A DNA stretch of 64,000 bases from Saccharicrinis sp963677245 (GTDB lineage Bacteria; Bacteroidota; Bacteroidia; Bacteroidales; Marinilabiliaceae): contig OY781921.1 of assembly GCA_963677245.1 (NCBI GenBank), positions 1,302,001 through 1,366,000 of the forward strand, read 5' to 3'. The position numbers and the translations under genes were made by a program. Below are positions 53,279 through 62,325 of the stretch, piece after piece; the first letter of the stretch is position 1, and the number at the start of each line of letters is the position of its first letter. The notes under the pieces were generated by a model. It was given only the letters and a program-made list of their open reading frames with translations. It searched no databases and was not told the origin of the DNA.

Positions 53279-56170
53279 ATGACCAACTTCTTAAAACATC
53301 TGGCCGAATATTATTTTAATAAATATCAAACCAATATATCTGACTTTTGTTTTGTTTTTCCGGGTAGAAGAGCAGGACTTTTTTTTCAGCAACACTTAAG
53401 TAAATTGTTAAAAAAGCCCTTATGGTCGCCTACAACCCTTACAATTAATGAGTTTATCCAGGAATTCTCGGTTCACCCAATTGCAGATAAAATCACCTTA
53501 GTTTTTGAGTTATACCAGGTTTACGAGGAGATTTACAAAACCGGAAATTCCTTTGATGAGTTTTTACCCTGGGGTGAAATCATACTGAACGACATTGATG
53601 ACATAGATAAATACTATGCCAATCCTAAACAAGTTTTCTCGAACCTTTTATCGATTAAAGAAATTGAAGATGATTACAGCTTTTTAAATGAAGAGCAAAT
53701 TGAAACCATACAAAGTTTCTGGCATTCCTTCAATCCCCATAAACTTTCAGAACATCAGGAAGAGTTCATTCGAATTTGGGAACGATTATATGAAGTTTAC
53801 CAATTATTTAACCAGCGCTTGCAGGATAAAAACATGACCTACGAAGGAGCTGTTTATCGTTCTATTGCTGAAAAAATTCACACCAAGGAACCTCTCGACA
53901 TTAAATATCCTAAAATCATTTTTGTAGGTTTTAATGCCTTAAATAAATGCGAAAAAGATCTTTTCCATCATTTAATGATTGGCAATAAAGCAGAGTTCAT
54001 ATGGGATTATACACCCTGGCTAATTCCGGAAGACCGTTTAAATAAAAATCCGTTTGAGCGGATAAAAGAAAACGAAGCGGTTCGTTTTATGCTCGATAAT
54101 CTGGATCATTATCCATCGCCAAGAGATTGGCATTACCCAGCCAATGAAGAGTTACCTCATATTACGATTACTTCGGTGGCTTCGGATACAGCTCAAACGC
54201 AGGTCGTACATCAATACTTAAGCGATTTACCCAAAGAAAATACAAAACCAGGTCTTGATTCGGCTTTAAAAACGGCGGTGGTATTAACCGACGAAAACAT
54301 GCTTTTGCCTGTATTGCACAGCATTCCGGAAGACTATGATAAGGTAAATATTACCATGGGTTACCCTATAAAAAATACGCCTGCCTATGGTTTATTGGAA
54401 CTGATATTCGACTTACAGAAAAATGGTCGTCAGACCAAGGCCGGAAAAACATGGTATTACTTCAGAAATGTAATCCCCATTCTCACGCATCAGTATATCG
54501 AACCCTTAAATACCGAGCTTCACAAGGAACTGGCGCATAGCATTACCAAAGAAAACAAAACCTATATCGAAGGTCATGAATTACAAAAAAGCGAACTTTT
54601 AAGTGCCATCTTTAAAATAGTAGATAAGAGCGAAAACTTTTCAAAATACCTGATTCATCTGTTACAACAGGTTTATACAGGACTGCAGAACAGCGATAGC
54701 ACACAAAGCATTGAAAAAGAATTTATTTACCAGCTACATCTTACCATAACCCAATTGGCCGGATTAATTTCCAAACTTAAAGTTGATATTACACCGGACA
54801 CCTGGATGAAACTGTTTAAACGAGCCGTTGACCTCAAAAGCATTCCTTTTAGAGGTGAACCGCTTAAAGGACTTCAGGTGATGGGGATACTGGAAACCCG
54901 TGCGCTCGACTTTGAAAACCTGATTGTTTTAAATATGAATGAAGGCGTATTTCCTCAAACCGGGGCTACCAATTCCTTAATTCCATACAATCTGCGTAAA
55001 GCTTTTAACTTGCCAACGATTGAGCATCAGGATGCTATTTTTGCTTACTATTTTTATCGATTAATTCATCGTGCGAAAAACGTTCAATTGCTTTACAATT
55101 CATCGGCACAAGGGATGCAAACCGGCGAGATGAGCCGATTCCTTTTTCAGTTAAAATATGAGTATCCTAAAGACAAACTAAGCTTTTCAACGGCTGTTGA
55201 GAATATCAATATTGCTTCTCATCAAACTTTTTATGTGGATAAAAATGAGCAGGTCATGAAGGTGCTGAAACAATATCTTGAAGGAGGAAAGAAAAAGCTC
55301 TCGCCTAGCGCACTAAGTACCTATTTTGAATGCCCCATGCGCTTTTATTATAAATATGTACTCAAGGCCTACGAGCCGGAGGAAATAACCGAAGATATTG
55401 ATCCGCGTATTTTTGGAACACTCTTTCACGAAACGGTTGAAACCATCTATCAACCATTTATCAATAAAGAAGTGTTACCCGAAGATATTGATCTGATTTT
55501 AAAAGATAAAAACAGAATTAGCAAAGCTTTGTATAGCAGTTTCAACACCTATTTTAATCATGAATTAACCGAAGATGATTTTAAGGATATTCAAGGAAAA
55601 AATGTATTGGTATTCGATATTATCCTGAAGTATGTTTACCAATTCTTAAAAGTAGAAAAACAACATGCACCTTTCTTTTTAACCGGGTTAGAAAAAGAAG
55701 TGGATGCTGTTTTACAGGTGGAAGATAAAAAAATTCACCTGGGTGGAACCATTGACCGTTTGGATGAAAAAGAAAGAGTGGTGAGGGTAATTGACTATAA
55801 AACAGGTGCAGGAGATGACTTCTTTTCTGATGTGGAAGAATTATTCAGCCAAAAGAAACACAAAAGCAAAAAAGCGATCTTTCAAACCTTGCTATACAGC
55901 TATATTTTAAAAAGTAAAGATTCAAACATTCCTGCATTTCATCCCGGTGTAGTATGGATTAAAAAAATATTTACCTCGCCCAACTACACGCTAAAAAAAG
56001 GGACTGCTACCAACAACGAAACGCTAACTCTGGAAATGGTTGAAGAGGAATATATGTCAGAACTTAAAAAGCACCTGGGCGATTTATTTAATCCCAACAT
56101 TGCTTTTTCCCAAACTGAATATGCTGACAGTTGCGAATCATGCAGTTATAAAGGTGTTTGTGGGAAGTAA
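53279..56170 (+). CDS. AddB-like PD-(D/E)XK nuclease with iron-sulphur motif
   Basis: The ATG at 53279 gives 963 residues; a TTG at 53252 is an unlikely alternative. The N-terminal region resembles an inactivated UvrD-type helicase (FVFPGRRAGLFFQQHL), with no good Walker A. The C-terminal nuclease has LSPSALSTYFECPMRFYYKY, GTLFHETVE, GGTIDRLDEKERVVRVIDYKTG (catalytic D and K), and CESCSYKGVC. The cysteines before and after the domain form the AddB-type 4Fe-4S clasp. It likely pairs with a UvrD/AddA helicase in double-strand-break repair, which is not adjacent here. Confidence 0.85.
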   Translation: MTNFLKHLAEYYFNKYQTNISDFCFVFPGRRAGLFFQQHLSKLLKKPLWSPTTLTINEFIQEFSVHPIADKITLVFELYQVYEEIYKTGNSFDEFLPWGEIILNDIDDIDKYYANPKQVFSNLLSIKEIEDDYSFLNEEQIETIQSFWHSFNPHKLSEHQEEFIRIWERLYEVYQLFNQRLQDKNMTYEGAVYRSIAEKIHTKEPLDIKYPKIIFVGFNALNKCEKDLFHHLMIGNKAEFIWDYTPWLIPEDRLNKNPFERIKENEAVRFMLDNLDHYPSPRDWHYPANEELPHITITSVASDTAQTQVVHQYLSDLPKENTKPGLDSALKTAVVLTDENMLLPVLHSIPEDYDKVNITMGYPIKNTPAYGLLELIFDLQKNGRQTKAGKTWYYFRNVIPILTHQYIEPLNTELHKELAHSITKENKTYIEGHELQKSELLSAIFKIVDKSENFSKYLIHLLQQVYTGLQNSDSTQSIEKEFIYQLHLTITQLAGLISKLKVDITPDTWMKLFKRAVDLKSIPFRGEPLKGLQVMGILETRALDFENLIVLNMNEGVFPQTGATNSLIPYNLRKAFNLPTIEHQDAIFAYYFYRLIHRAKNVQLLYNSSAQGMQTGEMSRFLFQLKYEYPKDKLSFSTAVENINIASHQTFYVDKNEQVMKVLKQYLEGGKKKLSPSALSTYFECPMRFYYKYVLKAYEPEEITEDIDPRIFGTLFHETVETIYQPFINKEVLPEDIDLILKDKNRISKALYSSFNTYFNHELTEDDFKDIQGKNVLVFDIILKYVYQFLKVEKQHAPFFLTGLEKEVDAVLQVEDKKIHLGGTIDRLDEKERVVRVIDYKTGAGDDFFSDVEELFSQKKHKSKKAIFQTLLYSYILKSKDSNIPAFHPGVVWIKKIFTSPNYTLKKGTATNNETLTLEMVEEEYMSELKKHLGDLFNPNIAFSQTEYADSCESCSYKGVCGK

Positions 56171-56203
56171 GCAAAAATATCCTACTCACTTAAATGATAA
56201 GGC

Positions 56204-56836
56204 TTATTTTATTATTTGTTGAATAAATGGTTTTAACCCGGCAAAAAAGAATTCCACGGCAATTACCGTCACTATGAGTCCCATCAATCTCATCATAACA
56301 TTAATTCCTGTTTGACCTAAAAACTTAATAATCCTTGACGAACTGTACAAAATAAGGAAAGTCAAAATCATCACTAAGCCAACAGATAGTATTAAAGCTA
56401 TTTTCTTTCCAAATGAAGTAGCATCTTCCATCATAATGATGGCATTGGTTAGTGCCCCTGGACCGCAAATCATAGGAATGGCTAATGGTGTTACAGAAAT
56501 ATCATTGACATAGGTCTTAATTTCCGTGTCTTTTATCTTTACTTTTCCCAACCTGGCCTGTAACATATCCATTCCCATTATAAAGAAAATAACGCCACCA
56601 ACAACACGAAAACTATGCACCGAAATTCCAAAAAAATTAAATAATAATTGTCCCAGGAACGCAAATAGTATAATGGTAATTAACGAAACAATGGATGCTT
56701 TTTTTGCGGTCTTCGTTCTGTCTTGCTGATCCAAATCAGCAGTCATTGTCATAAATATGGGCATGGTTCCCAATGGATTGATCAATGTAAAAAACGACGT
56801 AAAAGACAGAAGTCCATATGTTAATATTTCATCCAT
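56204..56836 (-). CDS. MarC family membrane protein
   Basis: The 210-residue protein has six hydrophobic segments. The opening FTLINPLGTMPIFMTMTADLDQQDRTKTAKKA and SVTPLAIPMICGPGALTNAIIMM are signatures of the MarC/UPF0056 family. Transport function is presumed for this family but not proven. It is convergent with the AddB-like gene (33-base gap) and stands alone on the minus strand. Confidence 0.9.
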   Translation of the reverse strand: MDEILTYGLLSFTSFFTLINPLGTMPIFMTMTADLDQQDRTKTAKKASIVSLITIILFAFLGQLLFNFFGISVHSFRVVGGVIFFIMGMDMLQARLGKVKIKDTEIKTYVNDISVTPLAIPMICGPGALTNAIIMMEDATSFGKKIALILSVGLVMILTFLILYSSSRIIKFLGQTGINVMMRLMGLIVTVIAVEFFFAGLKPFIQQIIK

Positions 56837-56917
56837 ATTTAGATTTTATTTACTTGATACGGCAAGATGCCGAGGTTTAATCAACATAGCGAGACGCTAT
56901 GCCGAGCCTATGTTCTA

Positions 56918-57649
56918 TCACTTATTTCCTTTTTTATTACCAAACAAAGGTTTCTCAAATTTTTCTGGAAATATAAGCTTGGCTAACATGAATAAAAAAC
57001 CAAATCCAAAAAAAATGATTCCTCCCCATGCTTCTTCTTCTCCATTCATTTTTACAAACAATCCAATAACAGTAAATCCTAAACAACCCATCATCACAGA
57101 AAAGTCTTTACCTTTTCGCTTACCTTTTTTTTGGTCTTTATTTTCCTTTTTTCTAATTATGGTAGGAGATATAGTTTGAACAAGGACATAATCAGTCTCC
57201 TTAAAAAGCTTTAAATCGAAACTTATTTCAGAATATTCTATTTTTTTTGTTTTTCCACTAAAATTAAATACATAAGTTTCATTTTTATCTGTTACAAAAT
57301 TCACATTGTCGTAGTCCCTATCATCCCTTGAAATATAAACCATTTTCCTGCTTCCTGCGCTTGGTTTATATTTTTCAGTCTTAAAATCTAAAGTAGTATA
57401 GCCCCTCAAAAATGGAGAAAACCTTCTAAATCCCTCTGGATATTTAATATAGTTTACTAAATAACAAAAGATTTCAAGATCCGGTTGATTAGTAAACCTT
57501 ACGATAAAAGAATTAGAGGTTCCTTTGTTTTTATAGAATTGAATTCCTTCAACAAAGACATTGTCTGAATATTTATTAGTAAAATCTACAATAACTTTTA
57601 GTAGATCCTTTTCTATTACATTTTCTACTATTATAAAATTCTCGTCCAT
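56918..57649 (-). CDS. Hypothetical protein with C-terminal membrane hairpin
   Basis: I do not recognise this 243-residue protein. The first 165 residues look like an alpha/beta soluble domain (VIVDFTNKYSDNVFVEGIQFYKN, SFIVRFTNQPDLEIFCYL). A lysine-rich stretch (KKENKDQKKGKRKGKD) follows, then two hydrophobic segments (VMMGCLGFTVIGLFV and WGGIIFFGFGFLFMLAKLIF). It is 81 bases from MarC on the same strand. The pattern of a cytosolic domain tethered by a membrane hairpin is all that can be claimed. Confidence 0.6.
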   Translation of the reverse strand: MDENFIIVENVIEKDLLKVIVDFTNKYSDNVFVEGIQFYKNKGTSNSFIVRFTNQPDLEIFCYLVNYIKYPEGFRRFSPFLRGYTTLDFKTEKYKPSAGSRKMVYISRDDRDYDNVNFVTDKNETYVFNFSGKTKKIEYSEISFDLKLFKETDYVLVQTISPTIIRKKENKDQKKGKRKGKDFSVMMGCLGFTVIGLFVKMNGEEEAWGGIIFFGFGFLFMLAKLIFPEKFEKPLFGNKKGNK

Positions 57650-57833
57650 AAAAGCCTTTAGGTGTTTCTGTTAAAATCAACAACTCTCTTTTATTATGTA
57701 AGATGCAAACATACATATTAATTTAGGATCACAGTTATTTTAATATAATTTTGTAACAACAAGCAAAAGCACCATGCTTTAGGCACATTTGTCAAGAATA
57801 AAACTTACTGAATACATTAAATAGTCGATAGAG

Positions 57834-59258
57834 ATGAATCCATATAAACTCGAACTCCTAAAAGAAATGTTTACCCGAAATACGGGAGAAGCTGTTGAAA
57901 CTACCGATATTCTTCCACCGTCCGGTTCGTACCGTGAGTACGTTCGTTTTACGGCTAGTGATAAAAGTGCTTTGGGGGTTTACAATGCCGATAAAAAAGA
58001 AAACGATGCCTTTATTGGATTCTCCAATCATTTCCGATCGAAAGGATTAAAAGTACCGCAGATATTTGATAACGATGTTGAAAACGATATTTACCTGATT
58101 GAAGACTTGGGGAACACTACCCTGTTCGATTACCTGCAGGAAAACAGAAACCATGATGAGTTCTCCGAAAATCTGGTGAACATCTATAAAAAAACCATTG
58201 AAGAGTTGGTGCTGTTTCAACTCAATGGTTCAGATGGTTTAAACTTTGATTTATGTTATCCGCGCAAGGCTTTCGACCGACAATCGATGCAATGGGATTT
58301 GCATTATTTTAAATACTACTTTTTAAAGTTGGCCCAGGTTCCTTTTGATGAGCAGGCGCTTGAAGAAGACTTTAAAACCCTGATAGACTTTCTGCTCGAA
58401 GCCGAACACCATTACTTTTTATACCGCGATTTTCAGTCGCGCAATATAATGATTAAAAACGGCGAGCCTTGGTTTATCGATTATCAAGGTGGCAGAAAAG
58501 GAGCACTACAATACGATTTAGCTTCGCTCCTGTACGATGGTAAAGCTGATATTCCTGTTGAAATACGCGAGATGCTTTTTGAATACTACATCACTACCCT
58601 AAAAAAGTATAAGCAGGTGGATGAAGTTTCCTTTCAAAACCATTATACTGGCTATGTATATATTCGCATTATGCAGGCGATGGGAGCCTATGGTTTCAGA
58701 GGTTTTTACGAAAAGAAAGAGCACTTTTTAAAGAGTATTCCTTTTGCTTTAAAAAACATCAATTATCTATTGTCGAATCATCCGCTTCCTATTGAAATAC
58801 CGGAATTGAACAAGGTTTTGGCAGCGCTTACTACCAACGAAAAACTCTTAAAAATAAATGCCCTTACGGTGACCATCAATAGTTTTTCGTACAAGCGAGG
58901 AATCCCTTACGATATGAGCGGAAATGGCGGTGGTTTTGTTTTCGATTGCCGTGCTATTCATAATCCGGGAAGATATCCGGAGTACAAAGAAGTAACCGGA
59001 AAAGATCAATCGGTTATTGATTTCTTCGCTAACGAACCCGAAATGGATGCCTTTTTAAGCGATGTATTTTCAATGGTATCTAAATCCGTAGAAAAATATA
59101 TTTCGCGCAACTTTAAACATTTAATGGTCAATTTTGGTTGTACAGGTGGACAACATCGCTCGGTATACAGTGCAGAAAAATTAGCAGCATTTATTTCAGG
59201 TAAATACCCTGTAACTGTGAAGCTGCGCCATATCGAACAAGAAATAAAAAAAGGTTGA
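57834..59258 (+). CDS. Fusion of AmgK-like sugar kinase and RapZ C-terminal domain
   Basis: Residues 1 to about 330 form an aminoglycoside-phosphotransferase fold with the Brenner-type motif YRDFQSRNIMIKNGEPWFIDYQGGRKGALQYDLASLLYD (D in YRDFQSRN, Mg ligand D in FIDYQ), close to AmgK (anomeric MurNAc kinase). Residues about 340-474 match the RapZ C-terminal domain (RGIPYDMSGNGGGFVFDCRAIHNPGRY, GCTGGQHRSVYSAEKLAAFI). AmgK works with the nucleotidyltransferase MurU to recycle MurNAc. A MurU-like gene lies at 61587, separated from this gene by an IS256 element. The fusion could link the pathway to amino-sugar sensing. Confidence 0.85.
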   Translation: MNPYKLELLKEMFTRNTGEAVETTDILPPSGSYREYVRFTASDKSALGVYNADKKENDAFIGFSNHFRSKGLKVPQIFDNDVENDIYLIEDLGNTTLFDYLQENRNHDEFSENLVNIYKKTIEELVLFQLNGSDGLNFDLCYPRKAFDRQSMQWDLHYFKYYFLKLAQVPFDEQALEEDFKTLIDFLLEAEHHYFLYRDFQSRNIMIKNGEPWFIDYQGGRKGALQYDLASLLYDGKADIPVEIREMLFEYYITTLKKYKQVDEVSFQNHYTGYVYIRIMQAMGAYGFRGFYEKKEHFLKSIPFALKNINYLLSNHPLPIEIPELNKVLAALTTNEKLLKINALTVTINSFSYKRGIPYDMSGNGGGFVFDCRAIHNPGRYPEYKEVTGKDQSVIDFFANEPEMDAFLSDVFSMVSKSVEKYISRNFKHLMVNFGCTGGQHRSVYSAEKLAAFISGKYPVTVKLRHIEQEIKKG

Positions 59259-59265
59259 ATGCGTC

Positions 59266-59403
59266 ATGGGAAGCAAGAAATGCAAGAGTAAAAAGAAAGG
59301 TGATTTAGATCCTATTAAGGAAGAGAAGAAGTATACATGTAAGAAGTGTAATAAAACATCTAATAAGGAAGGTAAACTGTGTAAACCTTCCAAAAATAAA
59401 TAA
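59266..59403 (+). CDS. Small lysine-rich Cys-motif protein (45 residues)
   Basis: ATG at 59266, seven bases after the AmgK-RapZ stop, encodes 45 residues with cysteines at 6, 25, 28 and 39. TCKKCNKTSNKEGKLC forms a C-x2-C-x10-C pattern, with another CKS near the N-terminus. Four cysteines and many lysines suggest a zinc-ribbon-like or nucleic-acid-binding peptide. It is followed at once by a strong terminator, so it ends the transcription unit. It is too short for most gene finders. I know no named family. Confidence 0.6.
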   Translation: MGSKKCKSKKKGDLDPIKEEKKYTCKKCNKTSNKEGKLCKPSKNK

Positions 59404-59425
59404 CTCGAATCACTAGAACCAGAAA

Positions 59426-59460
59426 AACCCCGTTAGTTTATAGGCTAACGGGGTTCTTTT
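59426..59460 (+). terminator. Rho-independent terminator
   Basis: Stem AACCCCGTTAG / CTAACGGGGTT with an eight-base loop, followed by CTTTTTGAC. It ends the AmgK-RapZ and small-protein unit, just outside the left IS end. Confidence 0.85.
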
Positions 59461-59511
59461 TGACACTAAGCTAGAAAGTGTGTAAGTTTAAAATATCAGG
59501 GTTCAGTATAT

Positions 59512-60705
59512 TTACTGGATCCTATTTTCAAATATAGCCAAAAACTGATTGTGGATAATACCCCAATTTCGGATTGGCATCGACCACTTTTTAGTTGCTT
59601 CTCTCACCGCCAGAAAAACAGACTTCATTACAGCTTCATCTGTAGGAAATGAGAGCTTGTTTTTGGTGTATTTCCTAATTTTCCCATTTAAATTTTCAAT
59701 TAAATTGGTTGTGTATATGATTTTTCTAATCTCAATTGGGAAGTCAAAAAACACAGTTAATTCGTCCCAGTTATTGCGCCAGCTTTTGATGGCATAAGAA
59801 TATTTGCTTTCCCATTTTTGAGCAAAATCCTCAAGCGCTGCTTCAGCTGCTTGTTTAGTAGGAGCTTCATAAATCGATTTCATATCACGAGTAAACTCCT
59901 TTTTATCTTTCCATACTACATATTTACAAGCATTTCGTATTTGGTGAACAACACATATCTGTGTGCTTGATTCAGGGAATACATTCTTTATCGTATCGGT
60001 AAAGCCATTCAAATTATCAGTTGCGGTAATCAATATATCATTGACTCCACGTGCTTTTATATCGGTTAATACGCTCATCCAAAAGGCTGATGATTCGTTC
60101 TTTCCCAGCCATAAGCCAAGAACTTCTTTCTTGCCGTCAACTTTCAGACCAACCGCAATATAAATGGTCTTATTGATGACTTTTGAGTTGTCTCTAACTT
60201 TAAAAACAATACCGTCCATCCATACAATCAGATACACAGGCTCAAGAGGTCTATTTTGCCATGCAATAATGTCTTCGGTGACTTTAGATGTGATCCTGGA
60301 GATAGTTGACGGTGAGATATCAAAATCATACACTTCACTAATCTGTTGTTCAATGTCACTATTGGACATGCCTTTAGCATAAAGAGATATGATTACATTT
60401 TCTATTCCGTCAATAATGTTCTTGCGTTTAGGAACGATCATTGGGTTATAAGTACCTTGACGATCGCGAGGAACCTTGATCTGTGACTCTCCATACATCG
60501 TTCTGATCTTCTTCGAAGTATGACCATTTCTTGCATTTTCAGAGTCTGAGGTAGCATGTTTTTCGTAGCCGACATGAGCATCTAATTCGCCTTCAAGAAT
60601 CTGCTCAACGCCGCGTTTTTGAAGTTGGTGAAGAAAATCATTGAGTTCTTCTCCATTCTTAAATTGCTTAAGAAAGTCGCTGTTTAATAGATCTTCTTTT
60701 TTCAT
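59512..60705 (-). CDS. IS256-family transposase (mutator type)
   Basis: The 397-residue protein begins near the right end of the element and ends near the left end. It shows the IS256 features LEGELDAHVGYEKHA, RNGHTSKKIRTMYGESQIKVPRDRQGTYNP and a DDE core with WMDGIVFKV (first D), ILITATDNLNGF (second D) and TTNLIENLNGKIRKYTKNKLSFPTDEA (final E). The reading frame is intact, and the protein has the usual length, so the element may be active. It lies on the opposite strand to the flanking amgK-rapZ and murU genes. Confidence 0.95.
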   Translation of the reverse strand: MKKEDLLNSDFLKQFKNGEELNDFLHQLQKRGVEQILEGELDAHVGYEKHATSDSENARNGHTSKKIRTMYGESQIKVPRDRQGTYNPMIVPKRKNIIDGIENVIISLYAKGMSNSDIEQQISEVYDFDISPSTISRITSKVTEDIIAWQNRPLEPVYLIVWMDGIVFKVRDNSKVINKTIYIAVGLKVDGKKEVLGLWLGKNESSAFWMSVLTDIKARGVNDILITATDNLNGFTDTIKNVFPESSTQICVVHQIRNACKYVVWKDKKEFTRDMKSIYEAPTKQAAEAALEDFAQKWESKYSYAIKSWRNNWDELTVFFDFPIEIRKIIYTTNLIENLNGKIRKYTKNKLSFPTDEAVMKSVFLAVREATKKWSMPIRNWGIIHNQFLAIFENRIQ

Positions 60706-60798
60706 AAGTATACTATCTGTTTAAAAATAAATAAAATAACTCAAGATTGTATCCTGATATTTTAAACAAATAGTATATCGTCCGCTGTCGCGGGGACT

Positions 60799-60851
60799 CC
60801 TCAAAATCAATTACTAAATAGTGAAAACTATTCAGTAATTAATTTTCGAGG
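60799..60851. other. Long imperfect stem-loop near the right IS end
   Basis: A 23-base arm starting CCTCAAAATCAATTACT pairs with a 24-base arm ending CAGTAATTAATTTTCGAGG. The pairing has one bulge and two mismatches around a six-base loop. It lies just upstream of the transposase gene. It could block readthrough into the transposase or be part of the end structure. Confidence 0.55.
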
Positions 60852-60876
60852 TATAATTTTACTATTTACACACTTT

Positions 60877-61586
60877 ATGTGATAGTACTTTCTTTTTTAT
60901 AGTAATGCTTGTCTTATTATTTATTAATATATTCTGTTATTGCAATGAACCTATATTATTTTATATATAGCTTTTCTTATTATTTATTTACATTCTCTTT
61001 TCTATTATTTCTCCTTTCTGTTTTTTGATTGCACCTTACTTATTTTCTGTTGCATTTTGCTGTTTTATCTTATACTGTCATTAATTCATTATTAGATATT
61101 AATATTTTTAATACTGACTATTAATTAGTAATATATAAACGGTTATATAATATTTCAGAAGAGTTTTATATCTATTAATTAAATAATTATATTAATAGAT
61201 ATCTTCTTTATCTTGATCAAACATTTATAAATTTATTAAAAGAATCATATGAATTTAAATTATATCATTCTTGTATCAAAAAATGTAAGCTTGCATTCGG
61301 AAAACACACAACCTGGTATGAAGAAATATAGTCTCTGTTTATTTTATTAGGAGATTCATTAAAAAAACCCTTCCTGTCGATCATTATTACATGCTCATCT
61401 CTCCTTTTATGCTATCCTTTAAGCTTAAAAAGCTAATCATCAGGCTCAATTATTCGGCCTCCGTTACCAAACTTCATATGAAATAGCATAACATATGTAA
61501 TTATTTCAATATTTACATGTTAATTATCGAAACAATCCGTTTAATTTTTAGTATAATTGCACCTTGTATTAGCAAAAAACGAAAAG
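60877..61586. other. Intergenic region between IS256 element and murU-like gene
   Basis: This AT-rich 710-bp stretch has no ORF I would defend, no RNA gene and no clear terminator. Most of it has the look of decayed DNA. A TATAATTG box at 61552-61559 could be a -7 element for murU, but without a clear -33 partner. Confidence 0.4.
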
Positions 61587-62318
61587 ATGAACGCTTTGAT
61601 TTATGCAGCCGGTTTGGGTACCCGACTGGCACAAATCACTCAGAATAAACCAAAGGCTCTGGTCGAAGTAGCCGGAAAGCCAATGTTGCTGCATGCTATT
61701 GAAAAGCTAATTGAAGCAGGTGTTACTCGTATTGTGGTCAATATTCATCATTTTGCCGATCAAATCATCGACTACATTGCCCAACTCGATTTCCCTCAAG
61801 TAGAAATCCTTATTTCTGATGAAAGAAATGAACTCCTGGAAACAGGTGGTGGTTTATTAAAAGCTGCACCGATGTTTATCCCTGATAAACCTATCATACT
61901 TTATAACGCCGATGTTTTAACTGGTATTCGTCTTAAAGATATGGTGAGTTACCATCAGCAAAAAGGTGGTATAGCTACGCTTATGGTAAAGGACCGTCCT
62001 ACTTCGCGTTACTTCTTATTTGATGAAAACATGCGTTTATCAGGCTGGGAAAACAGAGCTAAGGAACAGGAACGCATCACCAGGCAAGTTAATCCTTTAA
62101 CATCCCTTGCTTTTTCGGGTATTCATATTATTGAACCTGAATTAGTGACTCTTCTAGGAGAAATTCGTAAATTTTCAATTACAAATGGCTACCTTGATAT
62201 TTCCGACTCAAATGCAATCTATGGCTGGTCGAATTGGAAAGAGTACTGGTTTGATATAGGTACTCCGGAAAAATTAGCGATTGCAGAAAATCATCTTCAA
62301 AAAACAGACTATAAATAA
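61587..62318 (+). CDS. MurU-like nucleotidyltransferase (NTP transferase)
   Basis: The ATG at 61587 gives 243 residues (an upstream TTG at 61557 is unlikely). The Rossmann-type signature NALIYAAGLGTRLAQITQNKPKALVEVAGKPM is that of nucleotidyltransferases, followed by ILYNADVLTG (metal-binding D) and WFDIGTPEKLAIAE. MurU converts MurNAc-1-phosphate to UDP-MurNAc; the pairing with an AmgK-like kinase 2.3 kb upstream supports this. Other sugar-1-phosphate substrates remain possible. Its stop lies seven bases before the nhaA start, so the two are probably co-transcribed. Confidence 0.75.
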   Translation: MNALIYAAGLGTRLAQITQNKPKALVEVAGKPMLLHAIEKLIEAGVTRIVVNIHHFADQIIDYIAQLDFPQVEILISDERNELLETGGGLLKAAPMFIPDKPIILYNADVLTGIRLKDMVSYHQQKGGIATLMVKDRPTSRYFLFDENMRLSGWENRAKEQERITRQVNPLTSLAFSGIHIIEPELVTLLGEIRKFSITNGYLDISDSNAIYGWSNWKEYWFDIGTPEKLAIAENHLQKTDYK

Positions 62319-62325
62319 TTATAAA

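Larger units (their letters stand above)
59475..60876 (-). mobile_element. IS256-family insertion sequence
   Basis: The element encloses one transposase gene. Terminal inverted repeats start AAAGTGTGTAA at 59475-59485 and TTACACACTTT at 60866-60876, with further partial matches inward (AAAAT-AT). The length of about 1.4 kb is normal. I could not find a matching 8-9 bp target duplication outside these repeats, so the true outer ends are uncertain by several bases. Confidence 0.7.

Noticed and set aside
59465..60888. 8-9 bp target-site duplication around IS256
   Set aside because: Flanks outside the AAAGTGTGTAA repeats (TAAGCTAG versus ATGTGATA) do not match at any nearby offset, so no duplication is claimed.
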